From contig CAMTMP010000001.1 of NCBI GenBank assembly GCA_947073545.1, positions 248,001-312,000 of the forward strand: a DNA stretch of 64,000 bases. Reading direction: 5' to 3'. Positions 39,376 through 48,201 of the stretch are shown here, in pieces. A program made the position numbers and the translations under genes. Positions within the stretch are counted from its first letter, which is position 1; the number at the start of each line of letters is the position of its first letter. A model generated the notes under the pieces. That model saw only the letters and a list, made by a program, of their open reading frames with translations, was not told the DNA's origin and ran no database searches. Origin of the DNA: an uncultured bacterium (GTDB taxonomy: Bacteria; Bacillota; Clostridia; Lachnospirales; Lachnospiraceae).

Positions 39376-39963
39376 ATGAGCCTGAGAGGAGACAAGACAA
39401 AACAGGAAATTCGGGACAAGGCATATCAGCTTTTTGCGGAAAAGGGATTTAAAGAAGTGACCATGAAAGATATCTGTGAGCGGACAGGATTAAGCCGTGG
39501 AGGCTTATATCGTCATTACGAAAGTACGGAACAGATTTTTCTGGAAATTGTCAATGCTTTTTCCGACCAGCAGAAAAACGATGTGTGTGAAAAAATCGAA
39601 AAGCGTGTTCCGGCGGCTGTGATATTGGAGGAGCTTCTGACAAAATACGAAAAAGAAATGGGCGACCGGGAAAGTTCGTTCAGCCTTGCCATCTGTGAAT
39701 ATTACAGCAATCCGGCAGCTTCTAAAGAAGACAACTCGGTAAAAAGGCAGTATGAAATCTCGAAGTCCGCATGGCTGGAACTGATCCATTATGGAATAGG
39801 CACAAAAGAATTTAACTGCGCAGATCCGGAAGCTGTTTTTCATATGCTTGTGTTCGCGTATCAAGGCGTGCGAATGTACAGCAGACTGATGGAGATGGAC
39901 CGAAATATTCCCGCTCAGATAACAAACGAAATAAGAATGCGATTACTGGCAGAGGAGGTTTGA
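39376..39963 (+). CDS. TetR family regulator
   Basis: LFAEKGFKEVTMKDICERTGLSRGGLYRHYESTEQIF HTH. Confidence 0.9.
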   Translation: MSLRGDKTKQEIRDKAYQLFAEKGFKEVTMKDICERTGLSRGGLYRHYESTEQIFLEIVNAFSDQQKNDVCEKIEKRVPAAVILEELLTKYEKEMGDRESSFSLAICEYYSNPAASKEDNSVKRQYEISKSAWLELIHYGIGTKEFNCADPEAVFHMLVFAYQGVRMYSRLMEMDRNIPAQITNEIRMRLLAEEV

Positions 39964-39964
39964 C

Positions 39965-40519
39965 ATGAAAAATGATATTTGTCTGGTAAGACCCACTTTG
40001 GAACATAAGGAAGAAGCGCTTGCGTACCGTGAGGAGCATTTTCGGCACGGGGAAAAGATTATTTACGGGAGCGAGCTTTTTGACAAGACGGAGAGTTACG
40101 AGGAGTGGCTGACTTGTGTAACGCGAAATACCGATCCCGCGACGGTAAATGAAAACTGGGTGGTCACGGACACTTTTTTTGCGGTGAGAAAGAGTGACGG
40201 CAGGATTGTCGGTATCATTGATCTGAGGCATACGCTGAATGACTTTTTGAAGGATCTGGGGAATTGCGGTTACAGCGTGCGTCCTTCCGAAAGGAAAAAG
40301 GGATATGCGTCAGAGATGCTAAGTCAGCTTTTAAAGACAGCAAAAGAGGCGGGAATGAAAGAACTTCATATTTCCGTCGAAAAGAAAAACACCGCGTCTG
40401 TGAAAGTCATACGGAAAAACGGCGGCGCTTATGAGCGGAGCTTTTCCTGCGAAGGGGAAGCCGCGGATATTTATAGGATTGCAATCGGCCCCCGCTCCAC
40501 CCAAAAGGATAATCAATGA
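39965..40519 (+). CDS. GNAT family N-acetyltransferase
   Basis: GYSVRPSERKKGYASEMLSQLLKTAKEAGMKELHISVEKKNTASVKVIRKNGG. Confidence 0.88.
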   Translation: MKNDICLVRPTLEHKEEALAYREEHFRHGEKIIYGSELFDKTESYEEWLTCVTRNTDPATVNENWVVTDTFFAVRKSDGRIVGIIDLRHTLNDFLKDLGNCGYSVRPSERKKGYASEMLSQLLKTAKEAGMKELHISVEKKNTASVKVIRKNGGAYERSFSCEGEAADIYRIAIGPRSTQKDNQ

Positions 40520-40652
40520 CAAATTGTACATGAAAGAATGGGATTTCCGGCAAATTTGGAGAAAGATAACCAGATACAAGAAAGAATGAAAGCCGACGCC
40601 AAACTCTGTGCGATGGCGCCGGCTGGAAAGAGCAGTTATACAGGTAGTATTT

Positions 40653-41504
40653 TTATTCTGACTTCCGATAAAATGTCTCAATCGCATCCGCAAAAAACGC
40701 GGCGCTTCCCTCGCCGTACTCCTGATCCAGCTTGGAATGCATGGGCTCTTGGCGGTAAAATTGCGCGTGGGCGAGCATAAAATCCTGCTCCTTTTTAATG
40801 CCTGCCGCCTGCTTCATCACGAAACCATATTCCCCCACGATTTCCTTGACTTCGAAGGAATCTGTAGGACAGCCCTGTTTTTCGGCAAGCTTGTGCAGGA
40901 TTGTGTTGATTCTGCGCTGATAGCTTTCCGCGGCTTCTTTGCTCATCGGATGCTTAGAGGCGTCCTGATAAGCCTCCTTTCCGCCGTACCATTCGATGAC
41001 CTTTGCATAAGATTTCTGCATCTGTTCCGACGACAGCGCTTCGATATAGTGCGCCCGCCATTTTTCTGCGCCTCCAAACTCGTCAATGGCAATCTGGCGG
41101 ATATTCTCCGGCATCTGCGCGTACATGGCGTCAAACATTTCCTCTATTTCCGTTCTGTTGAAAATTGCAAAATCCATTTTATTCTCTCCTTTCAGAATAT
41201 CGTCAATGCTGGCGATTAAACGCTCTGTACGTGTTTTCTGCGCTACCAGCATTTCCCGTTGCATCTGTAGTATTTGTTTCTGGTCGAGGACAGGGTCGTC
41301 CATGATGGCTTTGATCTTCTTTAAAGGAAGGTCAAATTCGCGGAAAAACAAAATCTGCTGTAAGGTTTCCAGCGCTTTATCGTCATAAAGCCGGTATCCC
41401 GCCTCACTTTTTGCCGTGGGTGTAAGCAGCCCGATCTGGTCGTAGTAGTGGAGCGTGCGCACGCTGATATCCGTGATATCTGAAAGTTCCTTTACTGTTC
41501 TCAT
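40653..41504 (-). CDS. MerR family regulator with TipAS-like effector domain
   Basis: TVKELSDITDISVRTLHYYDQIGLLTPTAKSEAGYRLYDD HTH; C-terminal TipAS-type helical domain. Confidence 0.85.
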   Translation of the reverse strand: MRTVKELSDITDISVRTLHYYDQIGLLTPTAKSEAGYRLYDDKALETLQQILFFREFDLPLKKIKAIMDDPVLDQKQILQMQREMLVAQKTRTERLIASIDDILKGENKMDFAIFNRTEIEEMFDAMYAQMPENIRQIAIDEFGGAEKWRAHYIEALSSEQMQKSYAKVIEWYGGKEAYQDASKHPMSKEAAESYQRRINTILHKLAEKQGCPTDSFEVKEIVGEYGFVMKQAAGIKKEQDFMLAHAQFYRQEPMHSKLDQEYGEGSAAFFADAIETFYRKSE

Positions 41505-41706
41505 GTTTTCCTCCGTTTCAGATGGTTTCCTGTTCCCGATAAGAACACTGTACACTATGACGCAGTGTAAGGGTCAAGAGATTTTTATATTTTATTGCAG
41601 TAATTTATTGATTTTTCCGATCTTTTTTGTAAAAATAAGAGAGGACGGCGTATGGTCCGCTGCTGTCCGGAGAGAAATCATATTGCAAGAGAGAAGGGAA
41701 CAACAG

Positions 41707-42897
41707 ATGGAAAGAAAAGTAGGAACAGTATCGAGAGGTATACGCTGCCCGATTATCCGACAGGGAGATGATTTGGCGAAGATTGTTGTGGACAGTGTGA
41801 TGGACGCGTCCGAGGCGGAAGGGTTTGCGCTTCGTGACAGGGATGTGATTGCGGTGACGGAGTCCATCGTGGCGAGGGCGCAGGGTAACTATGCCACAGT
41901 GGAGGCGATTGCCCAGGATGTGAGGGAAAAGCTCGGCGGTGAGACGATCGGCGTTATTTTTCCTATTTTATCGAGGAACCGCTTTGCGATCTGCTTAAGG
42001 GGAATCGCAATGGGCGCGAAGAAGATTGTGCTGATGCTCAGTTATCCAAGCGATGAAGTGGGCAATGAGCTCGTCTCACTGGATCAATTGGATGGGGCGG
42101 GGATCAATCCTTACAGCGATGTGCTGACACTGGAAAAATACCGCGAACTTTTTGGAGAGAATAAGCATCCGTTTACCGGGGTGGATTATGTGGCGTATTA
42201 TGAAGAGCTGATCAAAGAGGCGGGCGCGGAGGTAGAGATTCTCTTTGCCAACGACTGCCGCAGTATTCTTCCTTATACAAAGAAAGTGATAAACTGCGAT
42301 ATTCACACGCGGGCGCGCACGAAGAGGCTTCTCAGGGACGCGGGCGTGGAGGTTGTTGCCGGGTTGGACGATATTTTGAACCAGCCTGTAAACGGCAGCG
42401 GATGCAACGAGAAATACGGTCTGCTTGGCTCCAATAAGTCCACCGAGGACACGATCAAGTTGTTCCCGAGGGAGTGTACTGATCTGGTGATGGATATCCA
42501 GAAAGCTATTTTGGACAGAACCGGCAAACATGTGGAAGTTATGGTCTACGGTGACGGCGCGTTCAAAGACCCGGTAGGAAAGATTTGGGAGCTTGCCGAC
42601 CCCTGCGTTTCTCCCGCCAGCACGCCGGGGCTGGAGGGTACGCCCAATGAAGTGAAATTAAAATATCTGGCGGACAATGATTTTAAGGACTTGTCCGGAG
42701 AGGCGCTCAAGGAAGCGATTTCTGACCGGATCAGGGAGAAGAAGGACAATCTGGTAGGCGATATGGCGTCTCAGGGCACAACGCCGAGACGGCTGACGGA
42801 TCTGATCGGTTCTCTGTGCGACCTGACAAGCGGTTCGGGCGACAAGGGCACGCCGGTGGTTTTGATTCAGGGATATTTTGATAATTATGTGAGTTAG
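41707..42897 (+). CDS. Coenzyme F420-0:L-glutamate ligase (CofE)-like protein
   Basis: DRDVIAVTESIVARAQGN, GVIFPILSRNRFAICLRGIA, NEKYGLLGSNKSTEDTIKLFP. Confidence 0.75.
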   Translation: MERKVGTVSRGIRCPIIRQGDDLAKIVVDSVMDASEAEGFALRDRDVIAVTESIVARAQGNYATVEAIAQDVREKLGGETIGVIFPILSRNRFAICLRGIAMGAKKIVLMLSYPSDEVGNELVSLDQLDGAGINPYSDVLTLEKYRELFGENKHPFTGVDYVAYYEELIKEAGAEVEILFANDCRSILPYTKKVINCDIHTRARTKRLLRDAGVEVVAGLDDILNQPVNGSGCNEKYGLLGSNKSTEDTIKLFPRECTDLVMDIQKAILDRTGKHVEVMVYGDGAFKDPVGKIWELADPCVSPASTPGLEGTPNEVKLKYLADNDFKDLSGEALKEAISDRIREKKDNLVGDMASQGTTPRRLTDLIGSLCDLTSGSGDKGTPVVLIQGYFDNYVS

Positions 42898-42938
42898 TGA
42901 AACGGTCGAAGGAAAACAGGATATCACAGGAGGGCAAT

Positions 42939-43898
42939 ATGAAGCTGGTAGTTTTGGAGCGCAACAGCGTGGGAACGGATGTGGACGTGAGCTGTTATGA
43001 AAAATTCGGGGAGGTGGAATACTACCCCAACACGGTGGCGGAGAATACGGCGGAGCGGGTGAAGGACGCGGATATCGTTATCGTGAACAAAGCGCCCATG
43101 AATGAGAGCACTTTGAAGGATGCGCCGAATGTGAAGCTGATCTGTCTGTTTGCGACAGGTTTTGATAATGTGGATCTGGCGTACTGCAAAAGCCGCGGCA
43201 TCAAAGTTGCAAATGTGGTGAACTACAGCACGGCGGCGGTGGTGCAGCACACAATTCTGCTTGCGCTGGCCCTTGAAGAGAAGCTGGTTCATTATGATAA
43301 TTACGTGAAATCGGGCGAATATGGCGCGCAGGATCGGTTTTCCAATTTCGACAGACCTTTTCGCGAGCTTGCGGGAAAGACCTGGGGCATTGTGGGCATG
43401 GGAAATATCGGCCGCGGGGTAGCGCGTGTGGCGCAGGCCATGGGATGCAAGGTAATTTTTTATTCCGCTTCCGGTAATAGCACTTGTACAGAATATGAGC
43501 GGGTAGAGCTTGATGTGCTCTTTGCGCAGTCGGATATTTTGTCCCTGCACTGTCCTCTGAGCGACAGAACGAGAGGGCTTATCAACAAAGAGGCGTTTTC
43601 CAAGATGAAGCAGTCCGCTGTTCTTGTCAACGTGGCGAGGGGTCCGGTGGTGGATACACAGGCGCTCTATGAGGCGCTGACGCGGGGGCAGATCGCGGCT
43701 GCGGGTCTTGACGTACTGGAGAAGGAACCCATCAGCAGGGATAATCCGTTAAATGAGATCAAGGACAGCACAAAGCTGATTATCACCCCCCATCTGGCGT
43801 GGGCGAGCACGGAGGCGAGGGAGCGTCTGGTGGATGAAGTGGTGAAAAACATACAGGCGTTTCTGGAAGGAGAAGACAGGAACATAGTTAATAAGTAA
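42939..43898 (+). CDS. D-2-hydroxyacid dehydrogenase
   Basis: GKTWGIVGMGNIGRGVARVAQAMG NAD fold, LHCPLSDRTRGLINKEAFSKMKQSAVLVNVARGPVVD. Confidence 0.9.
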   Translation: MKLVVLERNSVGTDVDVSCYEKFGEVEYYPNTVAENTAERVKDADIVIVNKAPMNESTLKDAPNVKLICLFATGFDNVDLAYCKSRGIKVANVVNYSTAAVVQHTILLALALEEKLVHYDNYVKSGEYGAQDRFSNFDRPFRELAGKTWGIVGMGNIGRGVARVAQAMGCKVIFYSASGNSTCTEYERVELDVLFAQSDILSLHCPLSDRTRGLINKEAFSKMKQSAVLVNVARGPVVDTQALYEALTRGQIAAAGLDVLEKEPISRDNPLNEIKDSTKLIITPHLAWASTEARERLVDEVVKNIQAFLEGEDRNIVNK

Positions 43899-43972
43899 GA
43901 AAGAGCTTATGGCGAGGCAACGGGCTTTGGCGTATCATTTTGGGAGAGCGAACAGAAAAGAGGTAGCAGAAC

Positions 43973-45274
43973 ATGGGAATTATCATTGAAAATATACTGG
44001 CGGTGCTGCCGGAGGGAACGGAGGACGTTATCCGAGAGACGACACTTTATATCGAGGGGGATAAAATAACGGGTATCGCTGATAAGCCTGCGGGATTTAC
44101 CGCTGATAAGGTGATTGACGGCACGGATAAGCTGGTGATTCCGGGTCTGATCAACTGCCACACCCATTCCTACATGTCCTTTATGAGAAATGTGGCGGAC
44201 GATCTCTCCTTTATGGACTGGCTTTTTGGCACCATTGATCCGATCGAACAGCAGATGACGGACGAGGATACTTATTGGGGTGCGAATCTGGCGATCATTG
44301 AAATGATGAAGAGCGGAACTACCTGCTTTAACGATATGCAGATGAATATCCACCAGACGACCCGCGCGGTGAAGGAGTCCGGTATGCGTGCCGTGATTTG
44401 CCGTGGTCTTGTGGGAAGCGGCAATGATGAGGCAGGGCAGTCGCGTCTGCGCCAGGCTTACGAGGAGAGGGATGCCGCGAAAGACTGTGACCGCCTTACA
44501 TTTAAACTGGGGCCTCATGCACCTTACACTTGCGACGACGAGTTTTTGAAGATCGTGGCGGCCGAGGCCAAAAAGGAGAACATGGGCATTCATGTGCATC
44601 TGTCGGAGAGCGAAAGTGAGATCTCTCAGATTCAGGAGAAGTATGGATGCACGCCAATTGCTCTGGCGGAGAAGTGCGGTATTTTCGATGTGTCTGCAAT
44701 CGCGGCGCACTGTGTACAGGTGACGGATGAGGATATTGCTATCTTAAAACGGAAAAATGTAAGTGTGGTGACCAACCCGGCCAGCAATATGAAGCTGGGG
44801 AACGGCTTTGCACCTATTGCAAAAATGCTTGATGCGGGCATCAATGTATGTCTTGGTACGGACGGGGCGGCGAGCAATAACTGTCTGAATATGTTCCACG
44901 AGCTGAGCCTGCTGACATTGATTCACAAAGGCACGGGAAAGACGCCGCAGTGTGTCAGTGCTAAAGAAGGCTTCCGTATAGCCACCATCAACGGCGCGAA
45001 GGCGCTTGGGCTGGAGAAGGAGATTGGTTCTATTGAAGTCGGCAAGAAAGCGGATCTGGCGATTCTTGATCTGAATACGCCCTCCCTTACGCCCAGAAAC
45101 AATCTGCTTGCCGGGCTGTCCTATTCTGCTAACGGTTCCGAGGTCGAGACGGTGATCATCAACGGGCGGATTACGATGGAAAACCGCAGGATTTTGACGG
45201 TAGACGAGAAACTGGTTTACGGTAAGATACAGGATATTATCGTCAGAATGGGATTAGACAAGAAAACTTACTAA
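43973..45274 (+). CDS. mtaD: Amidohydrolase, 5-methylthioadenosine/S-adenosylhomocysteine deaminase family
   Basis: VIPGLINCHTHSYMSFMRNVADDLSFMDWL, GPHAPYTCDDEFLK, LGTDGAASNNCLNMF. Confidence 0.88.
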   Translation: MGIIIENILAVLPEGTEDVIRETTLYIEGDKITGIADKPAGFTADKVIDGTDKLVIPGLINCHTHSYMSFMRNVADDLSFMDWLFGTIDPIEQQMTDEDTYWGANLAIIEMMKSGTTCFNDMQMNIHQTTRAVKESGMRAVICRGLVGSGNDEAGQSRLRQAYEERDAAKDCDRLTFKLGPHAPYTCDDEFLKIVAAEAKKENMGIHVHLSESESEISQIQEKYGCTPIALAEKCGIFDVSAIAAHCVQVTDEDIAILKRKNVSVVTNPASNMKLGNGFAPIAKMLDAGINVCLGTDGAASNNCLNMFHELSLLTLIHKGTGKTPQCVSAKEGFRIATINGAKALGLEKEIGSIEVGKKADLAILDLNTPSLTPRNNLLAGLSYSANGSEVETVIINGRITMENRRILTVDEKLVYGKIQDIIVRMGLDKKTY

Positions 45275-45303
45275 ATAATTATAGAATTTTAAGAACTTTT
45301 TTG

Positions 45304-45455
45304 TTATAATCTACATATAAGCATTGAGCAGTGCACATCCGTCAGAAAAACAGCGTCGGAGAGCCTGCTCGCCGAAGCAGTTATTCTGACGGATGTATAG
45401 GGCGAAAGCCCGTGAGCGAGATGAAGCGAAGCGGAATCGAGCTTGCACTGCGGAA
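45304..45455 (+). ncRNA. Highly structured 5' leader / possible ncRNA or repeat-derived RNA upstream of the HDOD gene
   Basis: GCAGTGCA(45328-45335)/TGCACTGC(45444-45451) closing stem; ACATCCGTCAGAA/TTCTGACGGATGT 13-bp stem; GGGC-GAAA-GCCC tetraloop hairpin; preceded by TATAAT. Confidence 0.5.
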
Positions 45456-45485
45456 GAAAAAGGTATTTGGGGGAGGGGAACGGAT

Positions 45486-46718
45486 ATGCTAGCAACACTG
45501 ATACCATATTTTGATAAGGACATGAAGGTCTCAGCTTACGCACTGGCTTCACAGAGGGAAAACAGCCTCTTGAACCCACCGATTTTCGGTTCGAGCAGTC
45601 CAAATGGTCTGGCGGAAATCGAAGGTCTGGAAATTGTACATAATATAGGCATAGACACATTGTCGCCGGGAACGGTAGTGTTGATTCCGGTAAGTCATAT
45701 TGCGGTATTTTCAGATCTTGAGACAAAATGTGATGAGTTCCGAGGCAGGGTTGTTCTCACGTTTGACAATGAGGTGGAGAATAGCGAGGCATACAGGAAC
45801 CGTTTTGCACAGTTGAAGGAAAAAGGGTATATGCTGGCAATGTCAAAACTTCCTGTGAGCCGGTATGAGGAAAATGGCGATCTGCTTAAGCTGATGGATT
45901 ATGTTATTTTAGACCAAAAAGAGGTAGACATTGTCAAGGCGAAGAACTATTTCAAAAAGATGTATCCCAAGATCAAGATATGCGTGGGGAATATTGACAG
46001 TCAGGAAATTTTTGACAGCCTGAAAGACGATGAAGATTTCTATCGATTTGAAGGTAAGTTTTACCGCATCCCGATCACAAAGGGAGAGAATGAGGTTTCC
46101 CCGTTAAAGATCAATTATCTGGAGCTTATGAACATTGTTAATTCGCCGGATTTTGAGCTGACGAAGGCGGCGGATGTCATTGGACGTGATACTGCGCTTG
46201 TGGTGGAACTGCTTAAAATGGTGAACCACATCGCCATCAATTCTCAGGTAACGTCCATCCGTCACGCGGCGGCAATTCTCGGGCAGCGTGAGTTGAAAAA
46301 GTGGATCAATACCGTGATCACGAAGGAGCTGTGTGCGGACAGACCCAACGAGGTAGCGAGAACTTCCATGCTTCGCGCGAAGTTTATGGAGTGTCTGGCT
46401 CCGGTATTCGGACTGGGTGTGAAGTCCGCGGAAGTATTTCTGATGGGCCTGTTCTCTATACTGAATATTATCCTGAATATGCCCATGGAAGATGCGCTCA
46501 AGATGGTTACGGTGTCCAAGGAGATTGAGGACGCGCTTGTCCGGGGTACGGGAGATCTGGCAGGGATTTACTCCTTTGTGGTAAACTATGAGGCTGCCGA
46601 CTGGCAGGAAATCAGCAGACAGCTTATTGTGCTGAATGTGGACACTAACACGATTTATCAGGCGTACACCGAGACAGTCTGCTGGTATAAGGAGATGTTT
46701 TTCGAGACAAGTGTATAA
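45486..46718 (+). CDS. HDOD domain (EAL-HDOD/YuxH-like) signaling protein
   Basis: NIVNSPDFELTKAADVIGRDTALVVELLKMVNHIAINSQVTSIRHAAAILGQRELKKWI HDOD core; RBS gggaggggaa before ATG 45486. Confidence 0.8.
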   Translation: MLATLIPYFDKDMKVSAYALASQRENSLLNPPIFGSSSPNGLAEIEGLEIVHNIGIDTLSPGTVVLIPVSHIAVFSDLETKCDEFRGRVVLTFDNEVENSEAYRNRFAQLKEKGYMLAMSKLPVSRYEENGDLLKLMDYVILDQKEVDIVKAKNYFKKMYPKIKICVGNIDSQEIFDSLKDDEDFYRFEGKFYRIPITKGENEVSPLKINYLELMNIVNSPDFELTKAADVIGRDTALVVELLKMVNHIAINSQVTSIRHAAAILGQRELKKWINTVITKELCADRPNEVARTSMLRAKFMECLAPVFGLGVKSAEVFLMGLFSILNIILNMPMEDALKMVTVSKEIEDALVRGTGDLAGIYSFVVNYEAADWQEISRQLIVLNVDTNTIYQAYTETVCWYKEMFFETSV

Positions 46719-46822
46719 AGTATCATTTGTCTTGTGAACATAAAATAATAAGTGATGATAGGACAGACGACCATCACTATAATAAAAATTCGGCTGATTA
46801 ATTATTGTAGGAGGACACTATC

Positions 46823-48070
46823 ATGAGCAGTGAAATCAGAGACATTAATCTTGCCGAATCCGGTGAGAGAAAAATCGAGTGGGTTAAGAGGAACTGCGAC
46901 CTGCTTCGCACCCTGGAAAAGGAATTTTCCGAGAGCAAACCTTTTGCGGGCAAGAAGGTGACGCTTTCCGTACATCTCGAGGCGAAAACCGCATACCTTT
47001 GTCTGGTGCTTGCGGCGGGCGGCGCTGAGATGTATGTGACAGGATCAAACCCTTTGTCTACTCAGGACGATGTGGCGGCAGCGCTTGTAAAGGCGGGGCT
47101 TGAGGTACATGCTTGGTACAATGCGACGCCGGAAGAGTACGAGACGCATATCCGCCATGTGCTGGAGGCGGAACCCAATATCATCATTGATGACGGCGGC
47201 GATCTGGTGACGATGGTGCATACACAGATGCCTCACCTCATTCCGAACATTATCGGCGGCTGTGAGGAGACGACCACAGGCATTATTCGTCTGGAGGCGA
47301 TGAACAATGCGGGAGAGTTGAAATTCCCCATGGTTCGCGTCAACAATGCGGCATGCAAGCATTTCTTTGACAACAGATACGGCACAGGCCAGTCCGTATG
47401 GGACGGCATCAACAGAACCACGAATCTGATCGTGGCAGGAAAGATTGTCGTTGTGGCAGGCTATGGCTGGTGCGGTAAAGGCACGGCTATGAGAGCAAAA
47501 GGTCTGGGCGCACGGGTTATCGTGACAGAGATTGATCCGATCAAGGCGATTGAGGCAGTGATGGACGGCTTCGATGTGATGCCGATGAAGGAAGCGGCTA
47601 AAGTGGGTGATTTCTTCATCACTGTGACGGGCTGTGACGGCGTAATTGACAAAGAGGATTTTGCGGAGATGAAAGAGGGCGCAATCCTTTGCAACGCAGG
47701 ACATTTTGACTGTGAGATCGACATGGCGTGGCTGAAAGCGAATGCAGTGGAGACGAGAGAACAGCGCAAGAACATTATGGGCTATAAGCTGCCTACAGGT
47801 CAGTGGATCTTCGTACTTGCCGAAGGACGTCTCGTAAATCTGGCGGCAGGCGACGGGCATCCCGCTGAGATTATGGATATGAGCTTTGCGATTCAGGCGC
47901 TCTCCGCGAAGTATCTGGTGGAGCACGCAAGTGAGCTTACCGAGAAGCTGATCGATGTGCCGGAAGAAGTAGACAAGGATGTGGCGAAGAGAAAGCTTGC
48001 ATTCCTTGGCAAAGAAATCGACGTACTGACGCCGGAGCAGGAGAAATATCTCAATAGCTATACGGTGTAA
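46823..48070 (+). CDS. ahcY: Adenosylhomocysteinase family protein, candidate S-inosylhomocysteine hydrolase
   Basis: SNPLSTQDDVAAALV, GYGWCGKGTAMRAKGLGARVIVTEIDP, CNAGHFDCEIDM; substrate-site motif HLEAK (HxExK). Confidence 0.92.
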   Translation: MSSEIRDINLAESGERKIEWVKRNCDLLRTLEKEFSESKPFAGKKVTLSVHLEAKTAYLCLVLAAGGAEMYVTGSNPLSTQDDVAAALVKAGLEVHAWYNATPEEYETHIRHVLEAEPNIIIDDGGDLVTMVHTQMPHLIPNIIGGCEETTTGIIRLEAMNNAGELKFPMVRVNNAACKHFFDNRYGTGQSVWDGINRTTNLIVAGKIVVVAGYGWCGKGTAMRAKGLGARVIVTEIDPIKAIEAVMDGFDVMPMKEAAKVGDFFITVTGCDGVIDKEDFAEMKEGAILCNAGHFDCEIDMAWLKANAVETREQRKNIMGYKLPTGQWIFVLAEGRLVNLAAGDGHPAEIMDMSFAIQALSAKYLVEHASELTEKLIDVPEEVDKDVAKRKLAFLGKEIDVLTPEQEKYLNSYTV

Positions 48071-48123
48071 GTAAATACAAATTCGAAAAAGAGTATTATA
48101 TTGCGGATTGCAGTAAAGGATGT

Positions 48124-48150
48124 GAAAGGGTCGTCTAAAACGACCCTTTC
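48124..48150. terminator. Stem-loop terminator between convergent ahcY and GH43 genes
   Basis: GAAAGGGTCG/CGACCCTTTC 10-bp arms. Confidence 0.7.
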
Positions 48151-48201
48151 AGACTGTAGACAATGATCCTTTTACGTCGGCAGCTCCTTTTCGCATTTTG
48201 C

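Noticed and set aside
45393-45485. N-terminal extension MYRAKARERDEAKRNRACTAEEKG of the HDOD ORF
   Set aside because: Translation of the structured leader; the strong RBS and ATG at 45486 give the credible start.
47045-47926. 293-aa minus-strand ORF antisense to ahcY
   Set aside because: His/Arg/Cys-rich shadow ORF fully opposite a strongly conserved gene; no motifs.
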